64,000 bases of DNA from Citrobacter sp. Res13-Sevr-PEB04-36 (GTDB lineage: Bacteria; Pseudomonadota; Gammaproteobacteria; Enterobacterales; Enterobacteriaceae): assembly GCF_015672735.1 (NCBI RefSeq), contig NZ_JADABY010000069.1, positions 62,001-126,000 on the forward strand. Direction: 5' to 3'. Shown piece after piece: positions 36,346 to 46,254 of the stretch (within the stretch, counting starts at the first letter, position 1; each line of letters opens with the position of its first letter). The notes beneath the pieces were generated by a model. That model did no database searches, was not told where the DNA came from, and worked only from the letters and a program-made list of their open reading frames with translations. The translations under genes and the position numbers were made by a program.

Positions 36346-38034
36346 ATGAAAACGCTGCTGATTATTGACGCTAATCTCGGCCAGGCTCGTGCTTACATGG
36401 CGAAAACCCTGCTTGGAGCGGCGGCGCAAAAAGCGCATCTGGATATTATCGATAATCCGAATGATGCAGAGATGGCGATTGTCCTGGGTGAAACCCTCCC
36501 TAACGACAGTGCGCTGAATGGAAAAAAAGTCTGGCTGGGGGACATCTCCCGTGCGGTGGCCCATCCTGAGCTATTCCTTAGCGAAGCGAAAGGTCATGCA
36601 AAACCCTACAGCGCACCGGTTGCGGCAGCGCCTGTGGCAAGCAGTGGTCCAAAACGCGTGGTGGCAGTGACGGCCTGTCCGACCGGCGTGGCGCATACGT
36701 TTATGGCGGCTGAAGCCATTGAAACTGAAGCTAAAAAACGCGGCTGGTGGGTGAAGGTTGAAACCCGCGGTTCAGTAGGCGCGGGCAATGCCATTACCCC
36801 GGAAGAGGTCGCGCAGGCCGATCTGGTGATTGTAGCTGCTGACATCGAAGTTGATCTGGCGAAATTTGCTGGAAAACCGATGTACCGCACCTCCACCGGT
36901 CTGGCGCTGAAGAAAACCAGGCAGGAACTGGATAAAGCCGTAGACGAAGCGACGCCGTACCAGCCTGCAGGAAAAGGTCAGTCCGGAGCAACCGAAGGTA
37001 AGAAAGAGAGTGTGGGCGCGTACCGTCACCTGCTGACCGGCGTATCTTACATGCTGCCGATGGTAGTTGCCGGTGGTCTGTGTATTGCACTGTCTTTTGC
37101 CTTTGGTATTAAGGCGTTTGAAGAGCCGGGCACACTGGCTGCGGCGTTGATGCAAATTGGCGGCGGTTCAGCTTTTGCGCTGATGGTGCCGGTACTGGCC
37201 GGTTACATTGCATTTTCCATCGCTGACCGTCCAGGTCTGACACCGGGGCTTATCGGCGGTATGCTGGCGGTGAGTACCGGTTCTGGCTTTATTGGTGGGA
37301 TTATCGCCGGTTTCCTTGCCGGTTATGTGGCGAAACTCATCAGCACCAGGCTGAAGCTCCCACAAAGTATGGAAGCGCTGAAACCGATCCTGATCATTCC
37401 GCTGCTCTCAAGCCTGGTGGTTGGCCTGGCGATGATCTACCTGATTGGTAAACCGGTGGCCGGCATTCTGGAAGGTCTGACCCACTGGTTGCAAACCATG
37501 GGAACCGCGAATGCGGTACTGCTGGGGGCGATTCTTGGCGGCATGATGTGTACCGATATGGGTGGGCCGGTTAACAAAGCGGCATATGCTTTCGGTGTGG
37601 GGCTGCTCAGTACGCAAACCTATGCGCCGATGGCTGCTATCATGGCGGCGGGTATGGTGCCTCCGCTGGCGCTGGGTCTGGCTACGCTTGTAGCGCGTCG
37701 TAAGTTCGACAAAGCACAGCAGGAAGGCGGTAAAGCTGCGCTGGTGCTGGGCCTGTGCTTCATCACTGAAGGGGCTATCCCATTCGCTGCCCGCGATCCG
37801 ATGCGTGTGTTGCCATGCTGCATCGTCGGTGGTGCGCTGACCGGCGCAATCTCAATGGCGGTGGGCGCTAAGCTGATGGCACCACATGGCGGTTTGTTCG
37901 TACTGCTGATCCCCGGCGCGATTACACCGGTGGTGGGATATCTGCTGGCTATTATTGCCGGTACGCTGGTAGCGGGTCTGTCTTATGCCTTCCTGAAACG
38001 TCCAGAAGAGGATGTGGTTGCTAAAGTGGCATAA
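36346..38034 (+). CDS. fruA: Fructose PTS permease FruA (EIIB'BC)
   Basis: A 562-residue protein: a degenerate N-terminal EIIB' domain (residues 1-85), a functional EIIB with active Cys in VTACPTGVAHTFMAAEAIE near residue 112, and a C-terminal EIIC with about eight to ten membrane segments (GVSYMLPMVVAGG, MGGPVNKAAYAFG, FITEGAIPFAARDP). Takes up fructose as fructose 1-phosphate. AGGAGAGG precedes the start. Confidence 0.97.
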   Translation: MKTLLIIDANLGQARAYMAKTLLGAAAQKAHLDIIDNPNDAEMAIVLGETLPNDSALNGKKVWLGDISRAVAHPELFLSEAKGHAKPYSAPVAAAPVASSGPKRVVAVTACPTGVAHTFMAAEAIETEAKKRGWWVKVETRGSVGAGNAITPEEVAQADLVIVAADIEVDLAKFAGKPMYRTSTGLALKKTRQELDKAVDEATPYQPAGKGQSGATEGKKESVGAYRHLLTGVSYMLPMVVAGGLCIALSFAFGIKAFEEPGTLAAALMQIGGGSAFALMVPVLAGYIAFSIADRPGLTPGLIGGMLAVSTGSGFIGGIIAGFLAGYVAKLISTRLKLPQSMEALKPILIIPLLSSLVVGLAMIYLIGKPVAGILEGLTHWLQTMGTANAVLLGAILGGMMCTDMGGPVNKAAYAFGVGLLSTQTYAPMAAIMAAGMVPPLALGLATLVARRKFDKAQQEGGKAALVLGLCFITEGAIPFAARDPMRVLPCCIVGGALTGAISMAVGAKLMAPHGGLFVLLIPGAITPVVGYLLAIIAGTLVAGLSYAFLKRPEEDVVAKVA

Positions 38035-38045
38035 TTAAACGCGGT

Positions 38046-38076
38046 AAAAAGGGCAGAGATTTCTCTGCCCTTTTTT
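38046..38076. terminator. Bidirectional terminator between fruA and dcu-like gene
   Basis: AAAAA, GGGCAGAG-ATTT-CTCTGCCC (38051-38070), TTTTTT. The genes on either side converge. Confidence 0.92.
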
Positions 38077-38108
38077 GATCTGCACATTTCCATTGCTTAT
38101 TAAGCTTC

Positions 38109-39407
38109 TCAGGCAATCATTGGTGCAATGATAAAGCCAAAGGCAACGCCAGCAATGATGCCGCCTAATCCGGGCAACATAAATGGATGATTTAAGACAT
38201 ACTTGCCGACGCGCGTTGTCCCCGTGGTATCGAACTCCATTGCCGCCAGCGAAGTGGGATAAGTCGGCAGGACAAATACACCGGTTACTGCCACATAGGA
38301 GGCCAGAATTGCCCATGTCGGCATGCCGAGGGCTACGGCAAGTGGGATAATCAGCGGCGTGGTTGCCCCCTGTGAATAGAGGAGTGCGCAGGTACCGAAC
38401 AGCACCAGAGCCAGCAGCATAGGATAGGCCCGCAAAATATCACCCGCGATATCTTTAATTTCCGCCAGGTGCGCATCAATGAAGGTTGTGCCTAACGTCA
38501 CAATCCCGAGGATCACCGCCAGCGAACTCATACCCGCACGAAAAGTGGATGTCAGCACAATTGAATCTGTGGAAGTTTTGCAAAACACCACCATCAGACA
38601 GGCGGCAGATAGCATGCAGATAATTATGATATCCCGCGTATTCATTGGGCTACCGATATCGAATCCGGGGCGGAGTTGGGGACAGGCGGCAAGAAGCACT
38701 ATCACCACTGTTGCCAGCATAAACAGAGCGACTGAGAGCACGGCACCGGGCGTCGTATTGTTCTGTCCCTCATATTTACGGACCAGACCTTTTTGCAGAC
38801 GTTCCAGATACACTTCATCATCCTGAAGCTCACACCCCTGGCGTGAAGCGATAAATGCGGCAACCATGGCGGCAACGAATGAGGCTGGCAGACATACCGC
38901 CATGACCTGAACAAAGCTAACACCGTTTCCTTCCATGATAGTAAGCATAGCGGCCATAGCTGCACTGATTGGTGAACCGGATATTGCTACCTGGGATGCC
39001 ACAACGGAACCTGCGAGTGTGCGAGAGGGGCGGATACCGGACTCTTTGGCGACTTCAGCAATGACCGGTAGGGTAGAAAAAACAATAAATCCAGTTCCCG
39101 CCATAATGGTCATCGACCAGGTGATTATCGGCGCGATGATATTGATATACTTAGGGTTACGCCGCATAAAATTCCCGGCAATGCGTACCAGATAATCCAT
39201 ACCCCCTGCAGCTTGTAGTGCAGATGCGGCCACGACAACCGTCATAATAATAAGAATGACGTCCACGGGTGGGGAGCCGATGGGGAGACCAAACCCCAGT
39301 GTTAGAATGGCCAATCCCAGACCACCGCATAAGCCGATGCCAATTCCGCCGAGACGGATACCAAAGAATATTGCGCCCAATACTACGATAATTTCCAGCC
39401 AAATCAT
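38109..39407 (-). CDS. Dcu-family C4-dicarboxylate/aspartate transporter
   Basis: A 432-residue integral membrane protein aligned along its length with E. coli DcuA/DcuB as recalled: GIRLGGIGIGLCGGLGL, RNPKYINIIAPI, FSTLPVIAEVAKESGIRPSR, ISGSPISAA and DTGTTRVGKYVLNHPF. DcuA-type carriers exchange fumarate, malate, succinate and aspartate in anaerobic cells. It sits 77 bp downstream of a racemase gene and both face away from a LysR gene, so aspartate or a related amino-dicarboxylate is the likely substrate. Not in the E. coli K-12 order, which has other genes between fruA and nfo. Confidence 0.88.
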   Translation of the reverse strand: MIWLEIIVVLGAIFFGIRLGGIGIGLCGGLGLAILTLGFGLPIGSPPVDVILIIMTVVVAASALQAAGGMDYLVRIAGNFMRRNPKYINIIAPIITWSMTIMAGTGFIVFSTLPVIAEVAKESGIRPSRTLAGSVVASQVAISGSPISAAMAAMLTIMEGNGVSFVQVMAVCLPASFVAAMVAAFIASRQGCELQDDEVYLERLQKGLVRKYEGQNNTTPGAVLSVALFMLATVVIVLLAACPQLRPGFDIGSPMNTRDIIIICMLSAACLMVVFCKTSTDSIVLTSTFRAGMSSLAVILGIVTLGTTFIDAHLAEIKDIAGDILRAYPMLLALVLFGTCALLYSQGATTPLIIPLAVALGMPTWAILASYVAVTGVFVLPTYPTSLAAMEFDTTGTTRVGKYVLNHPFMLPGLGGIIAGVAFGFIIAPMIA

Positions 39408-39484
39408 GGTGGCCTCCGCCAGACAATTATTGTCATTAAAGGTGAGTGTTTATTTAATGTGACTATTAAATTAGAACTTGATTT

Positions 39485-40204
39485 TTATTGTGCCAGGAGA
39501 TGATCTTTGCCTACTCTTTTTTCATACCATTTAATTCCAGCGCGAACTAATGAACCCGTTGAATCAATATATTTTTCAGGAAACTGTTTGACTGCATCAG
39601 CAAGAATGACGGGGACTTCGGTGCAACCCAGAACAATGACTTCGGCGCCACGTGAGAAGAGGTTTTCAGCCTGTTCATTCATCAGTGTTTGAGCACGTTT
39701 AATGTCACCTGCTTTTAAGCAATAAATACTTTGCATGACTTTTTCCTGCCCCTCGGGATCAGGGCTAATACAGGATAAGCCAAGCGACTCAATACCTTTT
39801 TGATAAAGACCCATGTAGAGCGTGGCATTAGTTGCCAGTAGTCCGATACGGTTTTTTTTGCAGTTCTTGACCTCATTTATTGTGGTTTCAACGATGCTGA
39901 GCAGCTCTGTGTGACAGCACTCTTTTAATTCATTAAACCAAAAGTGGGCGGTATTACAGGGGATCACAATACACTCGGCGCCTGCATCTTCAAGTTTATG
40001 CATATAATCGCGCATTGCCGGGAGCGGGGAATTACCATGATGCATTAACGCGTCAGTTCGATCAGGAATATCAGGAATAGATGAAATAATTAATGGGATA
40101 TGTTCCTGATCGCGCTGTGCGGTTGTAAATGTGACAAACTTATTAAAGAGATCAACGGTTGCAGCAGGCCCCATACCGCCAAGTACGCCAATTAAACCTT
40201 TCAC
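39485..40204 (-). CDS. Aspartate/glutamate racemase-family protein
   Basis: A 239-residue cofactor-independent racemase. N-terminal LIGVLGGMGPAATVDLF, and both catalytic cysteines: VIPCNTAHFWF near residue 82 and VLGCTEVPVI near residue 195, so it should be active in both directions. The family interconverts L- and D-aspartate or glutamate; E. coli YgeA is a broad-specificity relative. Upstream of the Dcu-like transporter on the same strand, so the pair may take up and racemise D-aspartate. Direction and substrate are inferred. Confidence 0.88.
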   Translation of the reverse strand: MKGLIGVLGGMGPAATVDLFNKFVTFTTAQRDQEHIPLIISSIPDIPDRTDALMHHGNSPLPAMRDYMHKLEDAGAECIVIPCNTAHFWFNELKECCHTELLSIVETTINEVKNCKKNRIGLLATNATLYMGLYQKGIESLGLSCISPDPEGQEKVMQSIYCLKAGDIKRAQTLMNEQAENLFSRGAEVIVLGCTEVPVILADAVKQFPEKYIDSTGSLVRAGIKWYEKRVGKDHLLAQ

Positions 40205-40311
40205 GACTTTTACCTCGATTGACTGTTATTAATATCTGCGAGAGTGTTATTTCTTGCGTTACTTTTTAACAGCTGATAACACTGAAGAGAAATGCAATAA
40301 TGTTTGTGCTG

Positions 40312-40326
40312 ATGCAAAACGTGCAT
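40312..40326. promoter_or_regulatory. LysR-type operator (T-N11-A palindrome)
   Basis: ATGCA-AAACG-TGCAT, a perfect 5-bp inverted repeat with the T-N11-A spacing of LysR sites, midway between the divergent racemase and LysR genes. A related half site ATGCAAAAAATG follows near 40451. The rest of 40205-40556 is AT-rich and gene-free. Confidence 0.5.
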
Positions 40327-40556
40327 AGGTGCGGTTGTTTTTGTATACACGGAAAATCAGCTAACAGCGGCATGTGTCGTATCTGGTGAGAAATGAACAG
40401 CAACGCCGTGAAGAAAAGATCAAAACGTTAATGTCAAAAACGAAGGTATCATGCAAAAAATGAATCGTTAATTGCTAAGAGTCAATGCTATTAGCATAAA
40501 ATTTCAGGCATGATGTTTTATGGTAATCAACGTTTTTAACCATCGGCGTGACAGAA

Positions 40557-41468
40557 ATGAAAAATATTGAGACAAAATGGTTATATGATTTCCTGACGCT
40601 GGAAGCCTGCCGACATTTTTCCCAGGCCGCCGAGGAGCGCAATATATCCCAACCTGCATTTAGTCGGCGGATCAAGGCGCTAGAGTCAGCTGTGGGCGTT
40701 ATGTTATTCGATCGTACAACGTCGCCGCTACAGTTGACGGAAGAAGGGAAACTGTTCCATTCACAAACCCGAAGCCTGCTACAACAGCTTGAATGCAATC
40801 TGGATGAATTAAGCGGTCATAACCTGCTTGGTGTTCCTAATATAAAAATAGCCGCAGCACATTCTCTGTCACTCACCATGTTACCCAGATTAGTGCATGC
40901 GATGGCAGCCTACGGCGAAGAATTTGTTTATCATGTTGAAGCGATTGATGTTGTGCAGGCGGTTAATACGCTGCGAGAAGGGAAAAGTGATTTTATTATC
41001 TCATTTCGTGACGAAGACTTGATGCAGTCGCCTTTCTGTGGTCTGAAAGTGTTTGAGTCTGAGCTATATCCTGTTTGTGCTGCAGATGCGCAGGGGAATC
41101 CTTTATTCGATATCTACCAGCCACAAGTGCCGTTGCTTAACTACACCAGTGCCTCTTATATGGGACGACTGGTAAATCGGCATCTGGCGGACGTCGGTGG
41201 TATTGCGGCACGTACGTTATTTATGTCTTCGATGAGTGAATTACTGAAAAATATGGCGCTTGATGGGCACGGTATTGCGTGGTTGCCCGCATGGTCAATC
41301 GTTAATGAACTGCGCGCTAAGCGCCTGGTTTGTTTGGCTACGCCGGCGTTGATGGTGCCAATTCAAGCCTATATTTACCGAATGGATACCCGACTGAATA
41401 AAACTGCTGAGCATTTTTGGCGGATTTTATATAATCGTATGCCAGAAGACCTGATTTCACTCGCTTGA
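40557..41468 (+). CDS. LysR-type regulator, HypT (YjiE)-like
   Basis: A 303-residue LysR protein with an N-terminal winged helix (HFSQAAEERNISQPAFSRRI) and effector domain. It resembles E. coli HypT/YjiE closely by memory: NIETKWLYDFLTLEACR, KIAAAHSLSL, SFRDEDLMQSPF and PLLNYTSASYMGRLVNR all have near counterparts. HypT responds to hypochlorite through methionine oxidation; whether this paralogue does is unknown. It is divergent from the racemase-transporter pair and probably controls it. Start is unsure: an in-frame GTG at 40548 is an alternative; neither has a strong Shine-Dalgarno. Confidence 0.85.
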   Translation: MKNIETKWLYDFLTLEACRHFSQAAEERNISQPAFSRRIKALESAVGVMLFDRTTSPLQLTEEGKLFHSQTRSLLQQLECNLDELSGHNLLGVPNIKIAAAHSLSLTMLPRLVHAMAAYGEEFVYHVEAIDVVQAVNTLREGKSDFIISFRDEDLMQSPFCGLKVFESELYPVCAADAQGNPLFDIYQPQVPLLNYTSASYMGRLVNRHLADVGGIAARTLFMSSMSELLKNMALDGHGIAWLPAWSIVNELRAKRLVCLATPALMVPIQAYIYRMDTRLNKTAEHFWRILYNRMPEDLISLA

Positions 41469-41500
41469 CGCGCGCCGGTATCTCCGGCGCGCAGGCGTGA

Positions 41501-42358
41501 TTATGCCACCGCTTTTTCTGTTTGCTGCGCTTTCAGCCAGGCTATTTCTTCCGCCCAGATATCCGGATTGATGGTTTCCAGCACCAGCGGAATGCCGTCA
41601 AAACGGTCATCCTGCATAATCCAGCGGAAGGCGTCGTGACCGATATTGCCTTCACCTAAGCTGTGATGGCGGTCAACGCGGCTACCAAACGTGCTTTTGG
41701 CATCGTTCAGGTGCATCCCTCGTAAATAGTTAAAGCCGACAATACGTTCAAATTCGGCAAAGGTCTTTTCACACTCGGCGGCGCTTCGCAGATCGTATCC
41801 GGCGGCGAAGGCGTGACAGGTATCAATGCAGACGCCCACGCGGGATTTATCTTCTACACCATCGATAATGGCGGCCAGATGCTCAAACTTAAAGCCAAGA
41901 TTGCTGCCCTGACCGGCGGTGTTTTCAATAACGGCGGTTACGCCCTGGGTCTGCGCGAGGGCAATGTTGATGGACTCGGCAATGCGCGACAGGCATTCGT
42001 CTTCCGGGATCTGCATTAAATGGCTGCCCGGATGAAAGTTAAGCAGGGATAACCCCAGCAGCTCGCAACGCTGCATTTCATCAATAAAGGCATCGCGTGA
42101 TTTTTCCAGCGCGTCGCTGACTGGGTGGCCGAGGTTAATCAGATAGCTGTCGTGAGGAAGAATTTGCGCAGAGGTAAAGTGATACTTCTCGCAGGCTGAC
42201 TTGAAATCATCAATGATTTCGGTAGTTAGCGGTGCGGCGCGCCACTGACGTTGATTTTTGGTGAACAAGGCGAATGCGGTCGCTTCGATTTCTGCAGCGC
42301 GAATAGCGGCGTTAGCCAGACCGCCAGCGGCGCTTACGTGCGCTCCAATATATTTCAT
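41501..42358 (-). CDS. nfo: Endonuclease IV
   Basis: A 285-residue TIM-barrel AP endonuclease with the tri-zinc ligand motifs: [50 protein letters not shown] and VLETINPD. It cuts 5' of abasic sites and processes oxidative damage. The start at 42358 is preceded by GGGGA and gives E. coli length; an upstream extension to 42457 is rejected. Confidence 0.97.
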   Translation of the reverse strand: MKYIGAHVSAAGGLANAAIRAAEIEATAFALFTKNQRQWRAAPLTTEIIDDFKSACEKYHFTSAQILPHDSYLINLGHPVSDALEKSRDAFIDEMQRCELLGLSLLNFHPGSHLMQIPEDECLSRIAESINIALAQTQGVTAVIENTAGQGSNLGFKFEHLAAIIDGVEDKSRVGVCIDTCHAFAAGYDLRSAAECEKTFAEFERIVGFNYLRGMHLNDAKSTFGSRVDRHHSLGEGNIGHDAFRWIMQDDRFDGIPLVLETINPDIWAEEIAWLKAQQTEKAVA

Positions 42359-42370
42359 AATTGATTCCCC

Positions 42371-42439
42371 AAATAGTTCGAGTTGCAGGACAAAACGCAA
42401 TACGTTTTGAGCAGCGCCTGCAACTTGAAATATGACGGG
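42371..42439 (-). repeat. Short ERIC-end element (internally deleted)
   Basis: The left end AAATAGTTCGAGTTGCAGG and right end CCTGCAACTTGAAATATGAC are the two termini of the ERIC copy at 58326-58457, in reverse orientation, without its core. Between them CAAAACG-CAATA-CGTTTTG forms a further stem, so the whole unit can fold into a long hairpin. It lies in the nfo 5' region. Confidence 0.6.
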
Positions 42440-42500
42440 AAAACCCGCCACACTCAAAAGGGGAGAGTATAGCGGGTCAACAGGGGTTAGTCGTGTTTGA

Positions 42501-43550
42501 TTATGCCATCACGCTGTGAATCAAAACGTTGATTGCACCACCACCGACAATCAGCCAGGCAAACAGCACCAGCGCCATCAGTAAGGGTTTGGCACCGGCC
42601 TTTTTCAGGGCGCTGACGTGAGTGGTCAGCCCAAGTGCGGCCATCGCCATTGCCAGCAGCACGGTATCCAGGGTGACCAGCATGTTCACCACAGACTGCG
42701 GCAGCAGGTGGAACGAGTTAAAAATCGCCACCACAATGAACAGGATGGCAAACCACGGAATGGTGATTTTGCTCTTTTCGCCACCGTTAGCCGGAGAAAG
42801 TTGTTTCACTCGTGCCGCCAGCAGGATGAGGAACGGAGCCAGCATCATAACGCGCAGCATCTTAGCAATAACGGCTGCATTTTCTGCATCCGGGTTAATG
42901 GCATGTCCGGCAGCGACAACCTGCGCAACTTCATGCATGGTTGACCCAATGTAAATCCCGTAAGTTTCAGGGCTAAACCAGTGCGAAAGCCACGGATACA
43001 TCGCCGGGTACAGGAAGATGGCAATGGTACCGAAGATAACCACGGTGGCGACAGCGACCGTCACTTTACTGGCCTCTGCTTTCACTACCGGCTCGGTCGC
43101 CAGAACCGCCGCAGCACCACAAATGCTGCTCCCGGCGCCAATCAGCCAACTGGTGTGTTTGTCCAGGCCAAACACTTTCTGGCCGAGGAAGCAGGCAAGC
43201 ATAAAGGTGCTGGTCAGCGTCAACGCATCGATCACAATCCCACTGACGCCAACATCAGCAATTTGCGCGAAGGTGAGGCGAAAGCCGTAGAGGATGATCC
43301 CCAGGCGCAACAAATGTTGTTTGGCAAAAAGTACGCCGCCGTCACAGCTTTTCCAGATATGCGGATAGACAGTGTTGCCGAGAACCATCCCCAGTAAAAT
43401 GGCTAAGGTCAGGGCGCTGAACCCGGCACCCGCGACGGCGGGGATGGAACCACCCCATAACGCGGCTCCGGTAATTACTGCACTCAGGGCAAGCCCCGGA
43501 ATAAAATGCCACACTGTACGTCGATGATTCTGTAGGGCGAGTTCAGTCAT
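42501..43550 (-). CDS. yeiH: YeiH, UPF0324 inner-membrane protein
   Basis: A 349-residue membrane protein with about ten hydrophobic segments ([32 protein letters not shown]). UPF0324 members have been linked to sulfonate or sulfite-type transport in some bacteria, but function here is unproven. Same length as E. coli YeiH. Divergent from its likely regulator yeiE. Confidence 0.94.
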   Translation of the reverse strand: MTELALQNHRRTVWHFIPGLALSAVITGAALWGGSIPAVAGAGFSALTLAILLGMVLGNTVYPHIWKSCDGGVLFAKQHLLRLGIILYGFRLTFAQIADVGVSGIVIDALTLTSTFMLACFLGQKVFGLDKHTSWLIGAGSSICGAAAVLATEPVVKAEASKVTVAVATVVIFGTIAIFLYPAMYPWLSHWFSPETYGIYIGSTMHEVAQVVAAGHAINPDAENAAVIAKMLRVMMLAPFLILLAARVKQLSPANGGEKSKITIPWFAILFIVVAIFNSFHLLPQSVVNMLVTLDTVLLAMAMAALGLTTHVSALKKAGAKPLLMALVLFAWLIVGGGAINVLIHSVMA

Positions 43551-43615
43551 AACCCCTCCTGTAAATGGAATGATTTCTTGGAGAAAATAGTAAGGTGAAG
43601 TGGTTTAAAAATAAA

Positions 43616-43639
43616 ATTGATTATATATTTATAATTAAT
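43616..43639. promoter_or_regulatory. AT-rich dyad in yeiH-yeiE intergenic region
   Basis: ATTGATTATA-TATT-TATAATTAAT, 10-bp arms with one mismatch, between divergent yeiH and the LysR gene yeiE. Possible YeiE binding site. Confidence 0.35.
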
Positions 43640-43681
43640 CTGAATAAGTGGTAAACACGGGCCATCCGGAGGAAAACGACC

Positions 43682-44548
43682 ATGCATATCACCCTGCGAC
43701 AACTTGAAGTGTTTGCTGAAGTACTGAAAAGTGGCTCGACGACCCAGGCTTCTGTCATGTTGTCATTGTCGCAATCAGCGGTGAGTGCGGCGCTGACCGA
43801 TTTGGAAGGGCAGCTTGGCGTGCAACTGTTCGACCGTGTGGGCAAACGTTTGGTGGTCAATGAGCACGGGCGTTTGCTGTATCCTCGTGCGTTGGCGCTG
43901 CTTGAGCAAACGGCTGAAATTGAACAGCTTTTTCGTGAAGACAATGGGGCGATTCGCGTCTATGCCAGTAGCACCATTGGCAATTACATTTTACCTGCCT
44001 TAATTGCCCGCTATCGGCAGGATTTTCCCGATCTGCCGCTGGAACTGAGTGTGGGTAATAGCCTGGACGTGATTAATGCCGTACTGGATTTCCGGGTCGA
44101 CATTGGGCTGATAGAAGGGCCGTGCCACAGTACGGAAATCATCTCTGAGCCTTGGCTGGAGGATGAGCTGGTCGTGTTTGCCGCACCGACTTCGCCGTTA
44201 GTAAAAGGCCCCGTTACGCTGGAGCAACTGGCGGCATCACCGTGGATCCTGCGCGAGCGCGGGTCCGGTACGCGTGAGCTGGTGGATTATCTGCTGTTGT
44301 CTCATTTGCCGCGATTTCAGATGGCCATGGAGTTGGGCAACTCCGAGGCCATTAAACATGCTGTACGCCATGGCTTAGGGATTAGCTGTCTGTCACGTCG
44401 GGTGATAGAGGAGCAGCTACAGGCTGGAACGCTGAGCGAAGTGCCTGTACCGTTACCGCGTTTAGTTCGCACCCTATGGCGCGTCCATCACCGTCAAAAA
44501 CACCTCTCCAATGCGCTGCTGCGCTTTTTGCGCTACAGCGACCAGTAG
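43682..44548 (+). CDS. yeiE: YeiE, LysR-type regulator
   Basis: A 288-residue LysR protein: HTH at residues about 18-37 ([20 protein letters not shown]), then a substrate-binding domain. Matches E. coli YeiE by position and sequence. A GGAGG-like stretch precedes the ATG. Divergent from yeiH, which it probably controls. Confidence 0.94.
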   Translation: MHITLRQLEVFAEVLKSGSTTQASVMLSLSQSAVSAALTDLEGQLGVQLFDRVGKRLVVNEHGRLLYPRALALLEQTAEIEQLFREDNGAIRVYASSTIGNYILPALIARYRQDFPDLPLELSVGNSLDVINAVLDFRVDIGLIEGPCHSTEIISEPWLEDELVVFAAPTSPLVKGPVTLEQLAASPWILRERGSGTRELVDYLLLSHLPRFQMAMELGNSEAIKHAVRHGLGISCLSRRVIEEQLQAGTLSEVPVPLPRLVRTLWRVHHRQKHLSNALLRFLRYSDQ

Positions 44549-44711
44549 TAAGGTAGCGATGTTTTGTCAGGCAACATGCCGGCTATTTTCTGCTTTACTT
44601 ATAATCCGCGGCCGGTCATGAAGGTCTCTTATAACAGCGCATTTGTACCGGAAGAATGCCGTTTCGTCTGCTACAATCGCGCCTCATTTTTTGGATGGAT
44701 AGCATTTTCCC

Positions 44712-46187
44712 ATGGTTTCCGAAACTAAAACCACAGAAGCGCCCACGCTACGTCGTGAACTGAAGGCGCGCCACCTGACGATGATTGCCATTGGTGGCTC
44801 CATCGGTACGGGTCTTTTCGTTGCATCTGGTGCAACCATTTCTGCGGCGGGTCCAGGCGGCGCGCTGTTTTCCTATATTCTGATTGGCCTGATGGTTTAC
44901 TTCCTGATGACCAGTCTCGGTGAACTGGCTGCGTATATGCCGGTTTCCGGTTCGTTCTCCACCTACGGTCAGAACTATGTAGAAGAAGGCTTTGGCTTCG
45001 CGCTGGGCTGGAACTACTGGTACAACTGGGCGGTCACCATTGCCGTTGACCTGGTCGCTGCGCAGTTGGTGATGAGCTGGTGGTTCCCGGATACGCCAGG
45101 CTGGATCTGGAGTGCTCTGTTCCTGTGCGTCATCTTCCTGCTGAACTACATCTCTGTTCGCGGTTTTGGTGAAGCAGAGTACTGGTTCTCGCTGATCAAA
45201 GTCACCACCGTCATTATCTTCATCGCAGTTGGCGTGTTGATGATTTTCGGCATCTTCAAAGGCGCTCAGCCAGTGGGCTGGAGCAACTGGACCACGGGAG
45301 ATGCACCTTTTGCCGGGGGCTTTGCGGCCATGATTGGTGTGGCGATGATCGTCGGCTTCTCCTTCCAGGGGACTGAGCTTATCGGTATTGCGGCGGGTGA
45401 ATCTGAAGATCCCGAGAAGAACATTCCGCGCGCGGTGCGTCAGGTGTTCTGGCGAATCCTGCTGTTCTATGTGTTCGCGATCCTGATTATCAGCCTGATT
45501 ATTCCGTATACCGATCCAAGCCTGCTGCGCAACGATGTGAAAGACATCAGCGTCAGTCCGTTTACGCTGGTCTTCCAGCACGCGGGCCTGCTTTCTGCGG
45601 CTGCGGTAATGAACGCCGTGATCCTGACGGCGGTGCTGTCGGCGGGTAACTCCGGTATGTATGCCTCAACGCGTATGCTCTACACCTTGGCATGCGATGG
45701 CAAAGCGCCGCGTATTTTCGCTAAATTGTCTCGTGGCGGCGTTCCGCGTAACGCGCTGTATGCAACCACGGTGGTCGCGGGTCTGTGCTTCCTGACCTCT
45801 ATGTTTGGCAACCAGACCGTGTACCTGTGGTTGCTGAACACCTCCGGGATGACGGGCTTTATCGCCTGGCTGGGGATTGCCATCAGCCACTATCGTTTCC
45901 GTCGCGGTTATATGATGCAGGGGCGTGATATAAACGATCTGCCGTATCGCTCAGGCTTCTTCCCGCTGGGACCGATCTTTGCCTTTGTGCTGTGTCTGAT
46001 CATCACCCTGGGGCAAAACTACGAAGCGTTCCTGAAAGACACCATTGACTGGGGCGGCGTGATGGCGACCTATATTGGTATACCGCTGTTCCTGATTATC
46101 TGGTTCGGCTATAAGCTGACCAGAGGGACGCGTTTCGTGCGTTACAGCGAAATGCAATTCCCGGATCGCGTGAAGAAATCGTCTTAA
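44712..46187 (+). CDS. lysP: Lysine-specific permease LysP
   Basis: A 491-residue APC-family permease with 12 membrane segments. Signature IAIGGSIGTGLFVASGATIS near residue 27 and FSFQGTELIGIAAGESEDP near residue 222. It imports L-lysine with protons and also acts as a co-sensor with CadC for acid/lysine in E. coli. Followed by a strong terminator. Confidence 0.97.
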   Translation: MVSETKTTEAPTLRRELKARHLTMIAIGGSIGTGLFVASGATISAAGPGGALFSYILIGLMVYFLMTSLGELAAYMPVSGSFSTYGQNYVEEGFGFALGWNYWYNWAVTIAVDLVAAQLVMSWWFPDTPGWIWSALFLCVIFLLNYISVRGFGEAEYWFSLIKVTTVIIFIAVGVLMIFGIFKGAQPVGWSNWTTGDAPFAGGFAAMIGVAMIVGFSFQGTELIGIAAGESEDPEKNIPRAVRQVFWRILLFYVFAILIISLIIPYTDPSLLRNDVKDISVSPFTLVFQHAGLLSAAAVMNAVILTAVLSAGNSGMYASTRMLYTLACDGKAPRIFAKLSRGGVPRNALYATTVVAGLCFLTSMFGNQTVYLWLLNTSGMTGFIAWLGIAISHYRFRRGYMMQGRDINDLPYRSGFFPLGPIFAFVLCLIITLGQNYEAFLKDTIDWGGVMATYIGIPLFLIIWFGYKLTRGTRFVRYSEMQFPDRVKKSS

Positions 46188-46207
46188 GCATTTTGGCAGG
46201 AAATAAC

Positions 46208-46242
46208 AAAAAACCCCGGCAGGGTAAATGCCGGGGTTTTTT
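46208..46242. terminator. Bidirectional terminator between lysP and the TonB receptor gene
   Basis: AAAACCCCGGC (46210-46220), loop, GCCGGGGTTTT (46230-46240), then TT. Serves two convergent genes. Confidence 0.93.
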
Positions 46243-46254
46243 ATTGCGCCAAAC

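Noticed and set aside
44748..45581. 277-residue antisense reading frame within lysP
   Set aside because: Very rich in charged residues and without domain or start signal; a shadow of the codon use of the membrane protein lysP.
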